NCBI RefSeq assembly: GCF_040729435.1
Contig: NZ_CP160398.1
Location: 372,001-436,000 of the forward strand
Source: Pseudomonas sp. HOU2
GTDB taxonomy: Bacteria; Pseudomonadota; Gammaproteobacteria; Pseudomonadales; Pseudomonadaceae
Reading direction: 5' to 3'
DNA length: 64,000 bases
In this document: one piece after another, positions 26,200-35,879 of the stretch
How the letters are laid out: each line of letters starts with the position of its first letter
Numbering within the stretch: position 1 is the first letter of the stretch
Position numbers and translations under genes: made by a program
The notes under the pieces: generated by a model
What the model was told of the DNA's origin: nothing
Database searches by the model: none
The model's input: only the letters and a program-made list of their open reading frames with translations

Positions 26200-26580
26200 G
26201 AGAAGACTCCCTGTGAAATAACCATGAAATGTCCTTGCTGGACTACTCGAATGCCGCGAAGTATCTACCGGCCCAGTGATGGCACCAACCCTTTTAGTGC
26301 AGTCGCTTACAATTTCTGTACATTCTCGATACAAACCCTCAGAAGCTCACTGTCTCGCGGTTTCATGGCAGTTTGACGATGGCTGCCGATTGCCTTTTTA
26401 CGCCGATTGATGTGCCGGTTAATTCATTTGTATCGAGGTCGATACGCCCCTTCTGTCAGCCCGACGTTTTCTTGCACGAAAGTACCTAAAGCTTCGCCGT
26501 TCACCGACGATACGCTGGTGTGACCCCGCCGTTTTTCCCTCGACCCCACAATAAGAATCGCAGCTCAAGGACCGGTATCC
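26200..26580. promoter_or_regulatory. Divergent regulatory region with repeated CTCGATACAAA motifs
   Basis: This 381-nt gap lies between the unknown minus-strand gene and the chemoreceptor gene. CTCGATACAAA at 26325-26335 and its exact complement TTTGTATCGAG at 26427-26437 are an inverted pair 91 nt apart. The second copy also overlaps the palindrome TATCGAGGTCGATA (26431-26444). No coding frame was judged real here. The pairing suggests binding sites of one regulator acting on one or both genes. Confidence 0.45.
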
Positions 26581-28572
26581 ATGCCCGCATTCCGCACCAT
26601 TCAGGCTCGCTACACGTTATTTCTGGTTCTGTTCATCCTGCTGCTGTCGGTACTGACCGTGGTCGGTATCAGCCAATTGGTCGCGCCCAAGCTGCGGCAT
26701 ACCGAAGAACAGGTGGTGCTCAACCGGATTGCCGAAGTCGCCGAACAGATCCAGGGCGAACTGAACAAAGTCCAGGCGCAGCAGCGCAGCATCACCCAGA
26801 CCATTCCGCTGCTCGACAGCGCGGCCATCGACACAGTGTTGCCGGGCCTGGTGGATCAATACGGCGAGCTGAAAGTCTTCGGTGGCGGGATCTGGCCACT
26901 GCCGGGTCAGCGTGAGGCCGGGCGCAACAAGTTCAGCACCTTCTGGCATCGTGATGCCTCGGGCAAACTGGCGGTGAACACCTTCTGGAACAGCGACGCG
27001 GCGCCCAACTACTACGATCAGAGCTGGTACAAGGGGGGTATGCAGACCCCACGCGGCCAGTGCGCCTGGGCTGCCGCCTATAAAGACGACGCCAGTGCCG
27101 AGCCGCGCACCAACTGCGCCATGGCGATCCAGAAAAACGGTGCGGCCTGGGGCGTGTCGACCATCGACGTGACGCTGGGTTTCTTCAACGATCTGGTGGC
27201 GCGCAAGGAAAAAGACCTCAACGCCGAAATGCTGATCGTCGAGGCCGACGGCAAGATCATCAGCAACAGCTCGCGCATCAGCGGCCCGATCGTGCTGAAG
27301 AACATCAGCGAGCTGGCCGCCGGCTCGACCTTCGCCAGTCAGGTCAAGGCCGGCCTGCAGAACCGTGATCAGGCGCAACGCGTCGAGTTCGACAACAACG
27401 GCGAAGCCAGCACTTTCTTCATGCGCCCGATCGAAGGCACGCCGTGGTTTCTCGCCACCGCCCTGCCAACGAAAATGCTCACCGCCCAGCGTGACGACGT
27501 CCTCAGCAGCCTGAGCCTGTTGCAGATTCCGCTGGTGATCCTGCTGGTGTTGTTGCAGGTGTATGCGATTCGCCAACTGGTTTCGCGGATGAAAGCGCTG
27601 AAAGCCAACATCGACTTGCTGTCCAGCGGCGATGCCGATCTGACCCGGCGCATCACCATCCGCGCCGAAGACGAACTGGGTGCCATCGGCCACTCGGTCA
27701 ACACCTTTATCGCCTACCTGCAGAACATGATCGGTGAAGTCACCCAGGCGACCGGCGCCATGGCTTCGAGCCTCGATGACTTGCAGCGCACGTCGGCCAA
27801 CACCAGCCAGATTCTGCTGCGCCACGCTTCGGAAACCGATCAGACCGTTACCGCCATCACCGAAATGAGTTCAACGGCGGAAAGCGTTGCGCAGAACGCC
27901 GCTGAAACCGCAGCGTTCACCCAGCGCGCCAACGAAAACGCCGACCGCTCGCGGGTCGTGGTCGGTGAAGCGACCAACAGCGTGGTGGCCTTGATCGACG
28001 AAGTGGCCAGCGCCACCAAAAAAGTCGAGAACATGCAGCAGGACGCACAACGCATCACCGAGATTCTCGGGGTGATCGGTGCAATTGCCGGCCAGACCAA
28101 CCTGCTGGCGCTCAATGCCGCCATCGAAGCCGCTCGGGCCGGTGAACAGGGTCGCGGCTTTGCCGTGGTCGCCGACGAAGTCCGCGCCCTCGCCGCCCGC
28201 ACCCAGGCCAGTACTTCGGAAATCAACGAGATGCTCACGCGCCTGACGCAAGGCGTGAGTTCCTCGGTCAGCGCCATGGAAAACACCCAGGCCAGCTGCC
28301 AGTCCGCCGCCGACGCCACGGCGCGGGTCAACTCGGGTCTGGATGAAATGGCCGGTTCGGTCAGCCACATCAACAGCCTCAGCACGCAGATCGCCACCGC
28401 TGCCGAACAGCAGAGTGCAGTGACCGAAGAGATCAACCGCAGCATGGTGCAGATCCGCCACATGGTCGAAGAACTGGTGCACAGCGGCCAGGCCAGCGAA
28501 CTCAACACCCGCCAACTGCTCGAAGCCAACAACCGGGTGAGCGCGATCATGGGGCGCTTCAAGGTCCGGTGA
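26581..28572 (+). CDS. Methyl-accepting chemotaxis protein (dCache type)
   Basis: A 663-residue membrane chemoreceptor. TM1 spans about residues 12-32. The periplasmic part to residue 310 is long enough for a double Cache (dCACHE) sensor and includes [14 protein letters not shown], typical of such sensors. TM2 is about 311-332, then a HAMP domain (to about 380), then the signalling helices with the highly conserved tip [16 protein letters not shown]. It ends in GRFKVR and lacks a C-terminal pentapeptide tether for CheR. It probably senses a small solute such as an amino acid or organic acid. It is monocistronic and followed by a REPIN. Confidence 0.9.
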   Translation: MPAFRTIQARYTLFLVLFILLLSVLTVVGISQLVAPKLRHTEEQVVLNRIAEVAEQIQGELNKVQAQQRSITQTIPLLDSAAIDTVLPGLVDQYGELKVFGGGIWPLPGQREAGRNKFSTFWHRDASGKLAVNTFWNSDAAPNYYDQSWYKGGMQTPRGQCAWAAAYKDDASAEPRTNCAMAIQKNGAAWGVSTIDVTLGFFNDLVARKEKDLNAEMLIVEADGKIISNSSRISGPIVLKNISELAAGSTFASQVKAGLQNRDQAQRVEFDNNGEASTFFMRPIEGTPWFLATALPTKMLTAQRDDVLSSLSLLQIPLVILLVLLQVYAIRQLVSRMKALKANIDLLSSGDADLTRRITIRAEDELGAIGHSVNTFIAYLQNMIGEVTQATGAMASSLDDLQRTSANTSQILLRHASETDQTVTAITEMSSTAESVAQNAAETAAFTQRANENADRSRVVVGEATNSVVALIDEVASATKKVENMQQDAQRITEILGVIGAIAGQTNLLALNAAIEAARAGEQGRGFAVVADEVRALAARTQASTSEINEMLTRLTQGVSSSVSAMENTQASCQSAADATARVNSGLDEMAGSVSHINSLSTQIATAAEQQSAVTEEINRSMVQIRHMVEELVHSGQASELNTRQLLEANNRVSAIMGRFKVR

Positions 28573-28589
28573 TTCCCCTACCAGTCTAT

Positions 28590-28719
28590 TGTGGCGAGGG
28601 AGCTTGCTCCCGCTGGGTCGCGAAGCGGCCCCAACTCTGACACCGCAATAAACAGGAAGCCGAAATTGGCCGATTGGCGACTGCTGCGCAGCCGAGCGGG
28701 AGCAAGCTTCCTCGCCACA
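28590..28719. repeat. REPIN (TGTGGCGAGGGAGC type)
   Basis: Inverted REP pair of the same class as 1943-2054, with one mismatch in the right arm (GCTTCC in place of GCTCCC). It occupies most of the 329-nt gap between the chemoreceptor and the DUF411 gene. The rest of the gap (28720-28901) shows no other clear element. Confidence 0.88.
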
Positions 28720-28901
28720 GAGCGCATCTCCATTCTGCCTGACAGATTTGTAATCTCTCGCTCAGCAGGCTGTCAGGCTTGATCCATGATCATCCTGCCG
28801 GCCTGCCTTGTATCAACTTGAAACACTCCGTTGATGCCGGGCAGGATAATCCGGTCAAAATACTTTCCTTTATTGATCGTCATCCGAGCCGAGAATCCAT
28901 T

Positions 28902-29348
28902 ATGCGAACCTCCCTGAGACTGGCCGCCCTCAGCGCCCTGCTCCTGTCCTTCCTGGCCCAGGCCGCCGATCTGATCCCGATCGAAGTGCACCGCGACGCC
29001 AACTGTGGCTGCTGCAAGAAATGGATCAGCCATCTCGAAGCCAACGGTTTCAAAGTCGAAGACCACGTCGAAACCGACATGAGCAGCTTCAAGCAGCAAC
29101 ACGGCGTGCCTCCGCGCCTGGGCTCGTGCCACACCGCGCTGATCAACGGCAAGTTCGTCGAAGGCCATGTGCCGGCTGAACAAGTGCTGGCCCTGAGCAA
29201 ACGCGACGATCTGCTGGGCGTGGCCGCACCGGGCATGCCCATGGGTTCGCCGGGCATGGAAATGGACGGCATGAGCGATGCCTATCAAGTGATCGGCCTG
29301 AAGAAGGACGGCACGGATGTAGTGGTGGCGGACTACCCGGCGCACTGA
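28902..29348 (+). CDS. DUF411 periplasmic metal-binding protein
   Basis: A 148-residue exported protein. Residues 1-21 are a signal peptide (LRLAALSALLLSFLAQA). The mature part begins DLIPIEVHRDANCGCCKKW, where the CxxC-type cluster and later CHTALINGKFVEGHVP are the DUF411 signature. The family is often found near copper or other metal resistance genes. A methionine-rich loop (PGMPMGSPGMEMDGM) near residue 115 could also bind copper(I). The ATG at 28902 gives the signal peptide. It overlaps the DedA-like gene by 1 nt. Metal handling is inferred from the motifs. Confidence 0.82.
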   Translation: MRTSLRLAALSALLLSFLAQAADLIPIEVHRDANCGCCKKWISHLEANGFKVEDHVETDMSSFKQQHGVPPRLGSCHTALINGKFVEGHVPAEQVLALSKRDDLLGVAAPGMPMGSPGMEMDGMSDAYQVIGLKKDGTDVVVADYPAH

Positions 29349-29782
29349 TGGCTGCCGGTTACATCGGGCTGTTCGCCGCGGCGTTCGGCGCTGCAACGCT
29401 GTTGCCGCTGCAATCCGAAGCGCTGCTGGTCGGGCTGATCGCCAGCGACCGTTACTGGCTCTGGGGCCTGCTGGGTGTGGCGACGCTGGGCAACGTCCTC
29501 GGTTCGCTGGTCAACTGGTGGCTGGGGCGCGGCCTCGAACGCTTTCAGGATCGACGTTGGTTTCCCGTCAGCGCGAAACACATGGCCACCGCGCGCAAAC
29601 ACTACGAGCGCTATGGTCACTGGTCGCTGCTATTGAGTTGGCTGCCGGTGATCGGCGATCCGCTGACCCTGATCGCCGGCGTCATGCGCGAGCCGCTGGG
29701 GCGCTTTCTGCTGATCGTCACGCTGGCCAAAGCTGCGCGTTATGCCGTGGTGGCAATGCTGACCCTGGGCTGGCTCGGTTGA
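29348..29782 (+). CDS. DedA-like YqaA-family inner-membrane protein
   Basis: A 144-residue membrane protein of the YqaA branch of the DedA (SNARE-associated, VTT) group. It has about four hydrophobic segments; the central part GNVLGSLVNWWLGRGLERF and LSWLPVIGDPLTLIAGVMR is characteristic. These proteins are predicted to work in lipid or small-molecule transport across the membrane. The ATG overlaps the stop of the DUF411 gene (TGATG), so the two are probably co-translated. The role with DUF411 is unknown. Confidence 0.78.
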   Translation: MAAGYIGLFAAAFGAATLLPLQSEALLVGLIASDRYWLWGLLGVATLGNVLGSLVNWWLGRGLERFQDRRWFPVSAKHMATARKHYERYGHWSLLLSWLPVIGDPLTLIAGVMREPLGRFLLIVTLAKAARYAVVAMLTLGWLG

Positions 29783-29868
29783 ACATTCCGGCCATGGCGT
29801 TGCCTGTGGTTAACGTCGCCCTAATCCGGGCGTTCCAGCATCGGCCGATTTCCATGGAGTTTGCCCCT

Positions 29869-30921
29869 ATGTCCGTCACGCTGTCCCGCTGGCTGCCCGG
29901 CCTGTTCCTGACTGCTGCGCTGCCACTATTCGCCCACGCTGCCGCGCCCACCGAAGCTGCACCCGCCGAAGGCCAGACCTATGGCCCGGAGCTGCAAGGT
30001 TTCCAATACCCCTACACGCTCAAGCACTTTGCCTTTCAGTCCCAAGGTAAATCCCTGCAGATGGGCTACATGGACGTCGCCGCCCACGGCAAGGCCAACG
30101 GGCGCACCGTGGTGCTGATGCACGGCAAAAACTTTTGCGCCGCCACCTGGGACAGTTCGATCAAAGCCTTGAGCGAGGCCGGTTACCGTGTCGTCGCGCC
30201 GGATCAGATCGGCTTCTGCACCTCCAGCAAACCCGATCATTACCAATACAGCTTCCAGCAACTGGCGACCAACACCCAACAGCTGCTCAAGGCCCTCGGC
30301 ATTCAGAAAGCCACCCTGCTCGGCCACTCCACCGGCGGCATGCTTGCCACTCGCTACGCGCTGCTGTTCCCGGATCAGGTCGACCAACTGGCGCTGGTCA
30401 ACCCGATCGGCCTGGAAGACTGGAAAGCCCTCGGCGTGCCGTATCGCACCGTGGATCAGTGGTATCAGCGCGAACTGAAAGTCACCGCCCAAGGCATTCG
30501 CGACTACGAGCGCAACACCTATTACGACGGGCGCTGGAAACCCGAATTCGACCGCTGGGTCGACATGCTCGCCGGCCTGAGCAACGGCCCGGGCAAAACC
30601 CAGGTGGCGTGGAACTCGGCGCTGATCTACGACATGATCTTCACCCAACCGGTGTACTACGAGTTCAAGGATCTGAAGATGCCGACCCTGCTGTTGATCG
30701 GCACGTCCGACACCACGGCCATCGGCAAGGATCTCGCGTCACCCGAGGTCAAGGCGAAAATCGGCCACTATGAGGTGCTCGGCAAGCAGGTCGCCAAGCT
30801 GATTCCACAGTCGACGCTGGTGGAATTCCCCGGCATGGGCCACGCGCCGCAGATGGAAGAACCGGCGAAATTTCACCAGGCCCTGCTCGGCTGGCTGAAC
30901 AACACCAATCCCGTTCGTTGA
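29869..30921 (+). CDS. Periplasmic alpha/beta hydrolase
   Basis: A 350-residue hydrolase with a signal peptide (about 1-24, ending LFAHA). The fold shows LMHGKNFCAATW (oxyanion region), the nucleophile elbow LGHSTGGMLA with Ser154, and FPGMGHAPQME with the likely catalytic His near the end. The start at 29869 has GGAG about 9 nt upstream. It follows the DedA-like gene after 86 nt and precedes the hydroxyacid dehydrogenase by 13 nt, so it may be in one transcript with them. The substrate (an ester or lactone) is unknown. Confidence 0.8.
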   Translation: MSVTLSRWLPGLFLTAALPLFAHAAAPTEAAPAEGQTYGPELQGFQYPYTLKHFAFQSQGKSLQMGYMDVAAHGKANGRTVVLMHGKNFCAATWDSSIKALSEAGYRVVAPDQIGFCTSSKPDHYQYSFQQLATNTQQLLKALGIQKATLLGHSTGGMLATRYALLFPDQVDQLALVNPIGLEDWKALGVPYRTVDQWYQRELKVTAQGIRDYERNTYYDGRWKPEFDRWVDMLAGLSNGPGKTQVAWNSALIYDMIFTQPVYYEFKDLKMPTLLLIGTSDTTAIGKDLASPEVKAKIGHYEVLGKQVAKLIPQSTLVEFPGMGHAPQMEEPAKFHQALLGWLNNTNPVR

Positions 30922-30934
30922 TGAGGTAAGGCTG

Positions 30935-31888
30935 ATGGCGGTGCAGATTGCAGTGATCGATGACTGGCAGGACGTGGCGCGGGACGTGGTTGACTGGTCG
31001 GTGCTCGACAGCATCGGCGAAGTGGCGTTTGTGCATGACTACCCGGCGGACAATGCCACGCTGGCAGAACGATTGGGCCAGTACCAGGTGATCTGCGTGA
31101 TGCGCGAGCGCACGCGTTTCGATCAGGACCTGTTGCAGCGCCTGCCCAATCTCAAGCTGCTGGTCACCGGTGGCATGCGTAACGCGGCGCTGGACATGCA
31201 GGCGGCCGCTGGCCTCGGGATCAAGGTCTGCGGCACCGACAGCTACAAACACGCGGCGCCGGAACTGACCTGGGCGCTGATCATGGCCGCCACGCGCAAT
31301 CTGCTGAACGAAGCCAACTCCCTGCGCGCCGGTGGCTGGCAGCAAGGGCTGGGCGGTGATTTGCACGGCAAGACCCTGGGCATTCTCGGTCTGGGCAGCA
31401 TCGGCCAGAAGGTCGCGCAATTCGGTCAGGTGTTTGGCATGCGCGTGATTGCCTGGAGCGAAAACCTCACCGCTGAACGCGCTGAAGCAGCCGGCGTGAC
31501 CTGGGTCAGCAAGCAGCAACTGTTCGAACAGGCCGATGTGCTGTCAGTGCATCTGGTGCTCAGCGAACGCAGTCGCGGGCTGGTCGATGAGCAGGCACTG
31601 GACTGGATGAAACCCACCGCACTGCTGGTCAACACCGCCCGCGGTCCGATCGTCGATGAAGCGGCGCTGATCAAGGCGTTGCAGAAACAGAAGATCGCCG
31701 GCGCGGCGCTGGATGTGTTCGATCAGGAGCCGCTGCCTGCACTGCACCCGTTTCGTACATTGGACAATGTGCTGGCCACGCCGCACGTGGGATATGTCAG
31801 CCGCAAGAACTACGAACAGTTCTTTTCGCAGATGATCGACGATATTCAGGGTTGGGCGGCCGGCAACCCACTCCGTTTATTAAATTAA
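30935..31888 (+). CDS. D-2-hydroxyacid dehydrogenase
   Basis: A 317-residue NAD(P)-dependent dehydrogenase of the 2-hydroxyacid family. The nucleotide motif is GLGSIG (152-157). The catalytic residues are seen as Arg236 in VNTARGPIVDE, Glu265 in FDQEPLP and His284 in ATPHVGYVS. The family reduces 2-keto acids or oxidises D-2-hydroxyacids, and includes phosphoglycerate dehydrogenase relatives. It starts 13 nt after the hydrolase stop and is followed directly by a REPIN that may act as a transcript end. The natural substrate is not known. Confidence 0.85.
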   Translation: MAVQIAVIDDWQDVARDVVDWSVLDSIGEVAFVHDYPADNATLAERLGQYQVICVMRERTRFDQDLLQRLPNLKLLVTGGMRNAALDMQAAAGLGIKVCGTDSYKHAAPELTWALIMAATRNLLNEANSLRAGGWQQGLGGDLHGKTLGILGLGSIGQKVAQFGQVFGMRVIAWSENLTAERAEAAGVTWVSKQQLFEQADVLSVHLVLSERSRGLVDEQALDWMKPTALLVNTARGPIVDEAALIKALQKQKIAGAALDVFDQEPLPALHPFRTLDNVLATPHVGYVSRKNYEQFFSQMIDDIQGWAAGNPLRLLN

Positions 31889-31898
31889 CCCCTCACCC

Positions 31899-31983
31899 TG
31901 TAGGAGCTGCCGAAGGCTGCGATCTTTTGATCTTGTTTTTGAAAATCAAGATCAAAAGATCGCAGCCTTCGGCAGCTCCTACA
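31899..31983. repeat. REPIN (TGTAGGAGCTGCCGAAGGC type)
   Basis: A nearly perfect 37-nt inverted repeat beginning TGTAGGAGCTGCCGAAGGCT and ending in the GATCTTTTGATCTTG core. This is a third REP class; a relative with an enlarged core is at 50146-50248. It starts 10 nt after the dehydrogenase stop. Confidence 0.9.
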
Positions 31984-32471
31984 GGTGCATCAGTGTTCAG
32001 CAAAGCAACAAATTGCCCGCACCACAACAGTGCACCCGCTCTCCCCGCTAGCACAGAATCGTGACCGCTCAGTCACCGTTTTAGCCCCTCCAAACAAAAA
32101 AACCTGCACTTCGTCGGTGCGTTCCGCCCTGCACACCACGTCTTTCGCCGCCTGCAAACCGATTGTCGAACAATTTACCCATTTGCCCTCGCCCGCTCTA
32201 GGATCTGGCCTAGACTGATTTTCGCGGGGTCAGACCAGTCGGTCACCGCACGCAAAAAAAGTCGAAACTTTTGCGTGAAGCGACGGGTCATCAGAAAGGC
32301 AGGGGCAACGCGACTGGTGTAATCCTTGCAACGGCCATTTCACCCATTCTGCTTGCGTGTTGGGTAGCGTTTGCTCACCGATGCGTGGCGCGTTTGCGCC
32401 CGGCCACAGGATTTGGCCATGGATATGGCTTGTTCCAGACAAGAAACAGATCAACGACACGGGAGATTCAC
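31984..32471 (+). promoter_or_regulatory. Leader and promoter region of the glgA operon
   Basis: This 488-nt gap precedes glgA. No gene was judged real in it. CTAGACT at 32210-32216 resembles a sigma-S -10 element, but no matching -35 element is at proper spacing, so a long 5' leader of about 250 nt is only possible. A GGGAG ribosome-binding site lies at 32461-32465, just before the glgA ATG. Confidence 0.3.
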
Positions 32472-34058
32472 ATGATCAGTGCGGCATTGGATATTCAGGG
32501 AGAGCGTGCTCAGCAGTCAGTTGGCGAAGCGAGCACATTGAGTCTTCCCGGCAGCCGGTCGATCAACGTCCCGGGCACCAAAACGCTGACGCCGGTCGCC
32601 AGCCAGAATCCCAACAAGAAGAAAGTGTTGTTCGTGACTTCGGAAATCGCCGATCTGGTGAAGACCGGTGGTCTGGGCGACGTCTCCGCCGCCCTGCCCC
32701 GCGCCATGGCGCACCTGCACGATGTGCGCGTGTTGATCCCCGGTTACCCGCAGGTGATGCACAGCGAAAACCCGATCCACATCATCGGAGAACTTGGCGG
32801 CCATGCCGCATTGCCTCCGTGCAAGATCGGGCGCATGGACATGCCGGACGGGCTGGTGATCTACGTGCTGATCTGCCCCGAGCTGTATGAGCGTGAAGGC
32901 TCGCCGTACGGTGCCAACAACGGTCGCGACTGGCCGGACAACCATATTCGTTTCGCCCGCCTGGGCCTGGCCGCTGCCGACATCGCCGCCAACCTCGCAC
33001 AAATTCACTGGTGCCCGGATCTGGTGCACGCCCATGACTGGCCGGCCGGTCTGGCCCCTGCTTATATGCACTGGCGCGGGCAGCGCACGCCGACCCTGTT
33101 CACCATTCACAACCTCGCCTATCAAGGCGTGACCAGCCTCGGCTCGTGCCCGGAACTCGGCATCCCGACCCATGCCCTGCAACAGGAAGGCATGGAGTTC
33201 TACGGCAAGATGTCGTTCCTCAAGGCCGGCATGGCCTATTCGAGCCACATCACCACGGTCAGCGCGACGTATGCACAGGAAATCACCACCCCGGATTTCG
33301 GCTGCGGTCTCGACGGCTTTCTCGCCGCCAAGACCCAGCAAGGCTTGCTCAGCGGCATCCCCAACGGCATCGACGAGAGCTGGGACGCCGCCACTGATCC
33401 GCATCTGTTCGCGCCATTCGCCATCGGCGACTGGGAAGGCAAAGCGGTCAACGCCGCCCATGTGCGTGAACTGTTTGGCTTGAAAGACTCCAGCGGCCCG
33501 CTGTTCGCCGTGGTCTCGCGTCTGGTTTATCAGAAAGGTCTGGATCTGACCGAAGCTGTCTCCGAATACATCGTGCAGAACGGCGGCCAGATCGCAATCA
33601 TCGGCCGTGGCGAGCCGGAAGAAGAACAGGCCATGCGTGAACTGGCGCTGCGCTTTCCTGGGCAGATCGGCGTGCGCATCGGCTTCAATGAAACCGATGC
33701 CCGGCGCATGTTTGCCGGCAGCGATTTCCTGTTGATGCCGTCGCGTTATGAACCCTGCGGCCTGAGCCAGATGTACGCCCAGCGCTTCGGCTCGTTGCCG
33801 GTGGCGCGCAATACCGGCGGTCTGGCCGACACCATCGAGAACGGCGTCACCGGGTTTCTCTTCGACGAATCCACTGTCGAGAGTTACCGCGAAGCCCTGA
33901 GCCGCGCGTTCAAGGTATTCGCTTTCCCCGAACTGCTCAACGCCATGCGCTGCCGAGCGATGGCCGCGCCGTTCAACTGGTGCAAAGCGGTCGAACCGTA
34001 TGCCGAACTCTACGAACAACTGGTCGCCAAGGCGCTGGGTAAAGCCGGCCACAAATAA
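32472..34058 (+). CDS. glgA: Glycogen synthase GlgA
   Basis: A 528-residue glycosyltransferase family 5 enzyme that extends alpha-1,4-glucan from a nucleotide glucose. The donor-binding motif KTGGLGDV begins at Lys64, and SRYEPCGLSQMYAQRFG with ARNTGGLADTI marks the C-terminal acceptor/donor part. The E. coli enzyme has its KVGG motif near residue 15, so about 49 extra N-terminal residues of unclear role are present. No glgC (ADP-glucose pyrophosphorylase) is in the window, so the donor source is elsewhere. It is the first gene of the plus-strand arm, 18 nt before treZ. Confidence 0.93.
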   Translation: MISAALDIQGERAQQSVGEASTLSLPGSRSINVPGTKTLTPVASQNPNKKKVLFVTSEIADLVKTGGLGDVSAALPRAMAHLHDVRVLIPGYPQVMHSENPIHIIGELGGHAALPPCKIGRMDMPDGLVIYVLICPELYEREGSPYGANNGRDWPDNHIRFARLGLAAADIAANLAQIHWCPDLVHAHDWPAGLAPAYMHWRGQRTPTLFTIHNLAYQGVTSLGSCPELGIPTHALQQEGMEFYGKMSFLKAGMAYSSHITTVSATYAQEITTPDFGCGLDGFLAAKTQQGLLSGIPNGIDESWDAATDPHLFAPFAIGDWEGKAVNAAHVRELFGLKDSSGPLFAVVSRLVYQKGLDLTEAVSEYIVQNGGQIAIIGRGEPEEEQAMRELALRFPGQIGVRIGFNETDARRMFAGSDFLLMPSRYEPCGLSQMYAQRFGSLPVARNTGGLADTIENGVTGFLFDESTVESYREALSRAFKVFAFPELLNAMRCRAMAAPFNWCKAVEPYAELYEQLVAKALGKAGHK

Positions 34059-34076
34059 CTCAGGGAGCTTTTCACA

Positions 34077-35879
34077 ATGCCGTTACGGACCCAAGAAAAC
34101 TGGCCCCACGGCGCGATCATGCAGGACGCCGAACATACTCAGTTTGCGCTGTGGGCACCGGATGCGTTTTACGTCAGTGTCGAACTTGAAGACGGTCAGT
34201 CCTTGCCGATGTTACCGCAGGCCGATGGCTGGTTCGTGATCAAGACCCGGTGCCCGGCGGGCACCCGCTACCGCTTCAACATCGATGGTGAACTGGAGGT
34301 GCCCGATCCGGCCTCCCGCGCTCAGGATGGCGACCTTGACCGCCACAGCGTGGTGGTCGATCCGCTGGCCTACCAGTGGCGAAACACCACCTGGCATGGC
34401 CGGCCGTGGAGCGAAGCGGTGATTTACGAGTTGCACGTCGGCGCACTCGGCGGCTTTGCCGAAGTCGAGCAGCACTTGGCGCGCCTCGCCGAACTGGGCA
34501 TCACCGCGATCGAACTGATGCCGCTCGCGCAGTTCCCCGGCACGCGCAACTGGGGCTACGACGGCGTGCTGCCCTACGCCCCGCAAGCCTCCTATGGCAC
34601 CCCGGAACAACTCAAGCACCTGATCGACAGCGCCCACGGCCATGGTCTGGCGGTGATTCTCGACGTGGTCTACAACCACTTCGGCCCCGACGGCAATTAC
34701 CTCGGACGCTACGCCAAAGGCTTTTTCCGCGAAGACAAGCACACGCCTTGGGGCGCGGCGATCGACTTCCGTCGGCGTGAAGTGCGGGACTTTTTCATCG
34801 AAAACGCGCTGATGTGGCTGTTCGAATACCGCTTCGACGGTCTGCGCCTGGACGCGGTGCACGCGATCGAAAGCCCGGATTTCCTGCCCGAACTGGCGCA
34901 GCGTATTCGGCAGCAGGTCGATCCGACGCGCCATGTCTGGCTGACCGTGGAAAACGAGCTCAACCAGTCGAGCCTGCTTGAAGAGGATTACGACGCGCAG
35001 TGGAACGACGACGGCCATAACGCGCTGCATGTGCTGCTGACCGGCGAAACTGACGCCTATTACGCTGACTATGCGCTGCAACCCACCGAACAACTGACCC
35101 GTTGTCTGAGTCAGGGCTTCGTGTTTCAGGGCCACATCACTCGCCACGGCGAACCGCGCGGTGAGCCCAGCGAACACCTGCCCTCGACCGCTTTCGTGCT
35201 GTTCCTGCAGAACCACGACCAGATCGGCAACCGGGCCTTCGGCGAGCGTTTGCACCACCTGGCCGATCCACGGGCACTGCAGGCCGCCACCGTGCTGTTG
35301 CTGTTGTCGCCGATGATTCCGCTGATGTTCATGGGCGACGAATTCGCCGCCGAGCAACCGTTTCTGTTCTTCACCAGCCACCACGGTGAACTGGCAGACC
35401 TGGTACGCGAAGGTCGGCGCAATGAATTCGCCGGGTTCAGCGCCTTCACCGATCCGCACAAACGCGAAAAAATTCCTGATCCGAATGCCGAGCAGACCTT
35501 CCACGCCTCGCAGCCTCGCCTGATTGGCAGCGGCACTGAGAAACAGCAGGAAACCCTCGCGCTGTACCGGCAACTGCTGCAATTGCGCCACCAATACATC
35601 ATTCCCAATCTGTCCGGCACCCAGGCCCTCGGCGCGCACATGCTCGGCCGTGGCGCGGTCAGCGCGCGCTGGCGCCTGGGCGATGGCAGTGAGCTGCGAA
35701 TTGACCTGAACCTCAGCGATACGCCAGTGGTCAACCCTCCACAGACCGACGCCGTGTGGCTGTTTCAACAGCCGCCCGCCGTTGCCCTGTCGGAACCGGG
35801 CCAACTGCCCGCGTATTGCGCGCTTGTCAGCCTCACGGCCGCAACCCCCTTGCAACCTCTGGATGGAGAGCGCCTATGA
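34077..35879 (+). CDS. treZ: Malto-oligosyltrehalose trehalohydrolase TreZ
   Basis: A 600-residue GH13_10 enzyme that cuts trehalose from the reducing end of malto-oligosyltrehalose made by TreY. An N-terminal CBM48-like module (about 1-90) precedes the catalytic barrel. The nucleophile is Asp259 in GLRLDAVHAI, the acid/base Glu292 in LTVENELNQ, and LQNHDQIGNRAFG supplies the third acidic residue. AGGGAG is upstream of the ATG. Its stop overlaps the malQ start (ATGA), which implies translational coupling. Confidence 0.93.
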   Translation: MPLRTQENWPHGAIMQDAEHTQFALWAPDAFYVSVELEDGQSLPMLPQADGWFVIKTRCPAGTRYRFNIDGELEVPDPASRAQDGDLDRHSVVVDPLAYQWRNTTWHGRPWSEAVIYELHVGALGGFAEVEQHLARLAELGITAIELMPLAQFPGTRNWGYDGVLPYAPQASYGTPEQLKHLIDSAHGHGLAVILDVVYNHFGPDGNYLGRYAKGFFREDKHTPWGAAIDFRRREVRDFFIENALMWLFEYRFDGLRLDAVHAIESPDFLPELAQRIRQQVDPTRHVWLTVENELNQSSLLEEDYDAQWNDDGHNALHVLLTGETDAYYADYALQPTEQLTRCLSQGFVFQGHITRHGEPRGEPSEHLPSTAFVLFLQNHDQIGNRAFGERLHHLADPRALQAATVLLLLSPMIPLMFMGDEFAAEQPFLFFTSHHGELADLVREGRRNEFAGFSAFTDPHKREKIPDPNAEQTFHASQPRLIGSGTEKQQETLALYRQLLQLRHQYIIPNLSGTQALGAHMLGRGAVSARWRLGDGSELRIDLNLSDTPVVNPPQTDAVWLFQQPPAVALSEPGQLPAYCALVSLTAATPLQPLDGERL

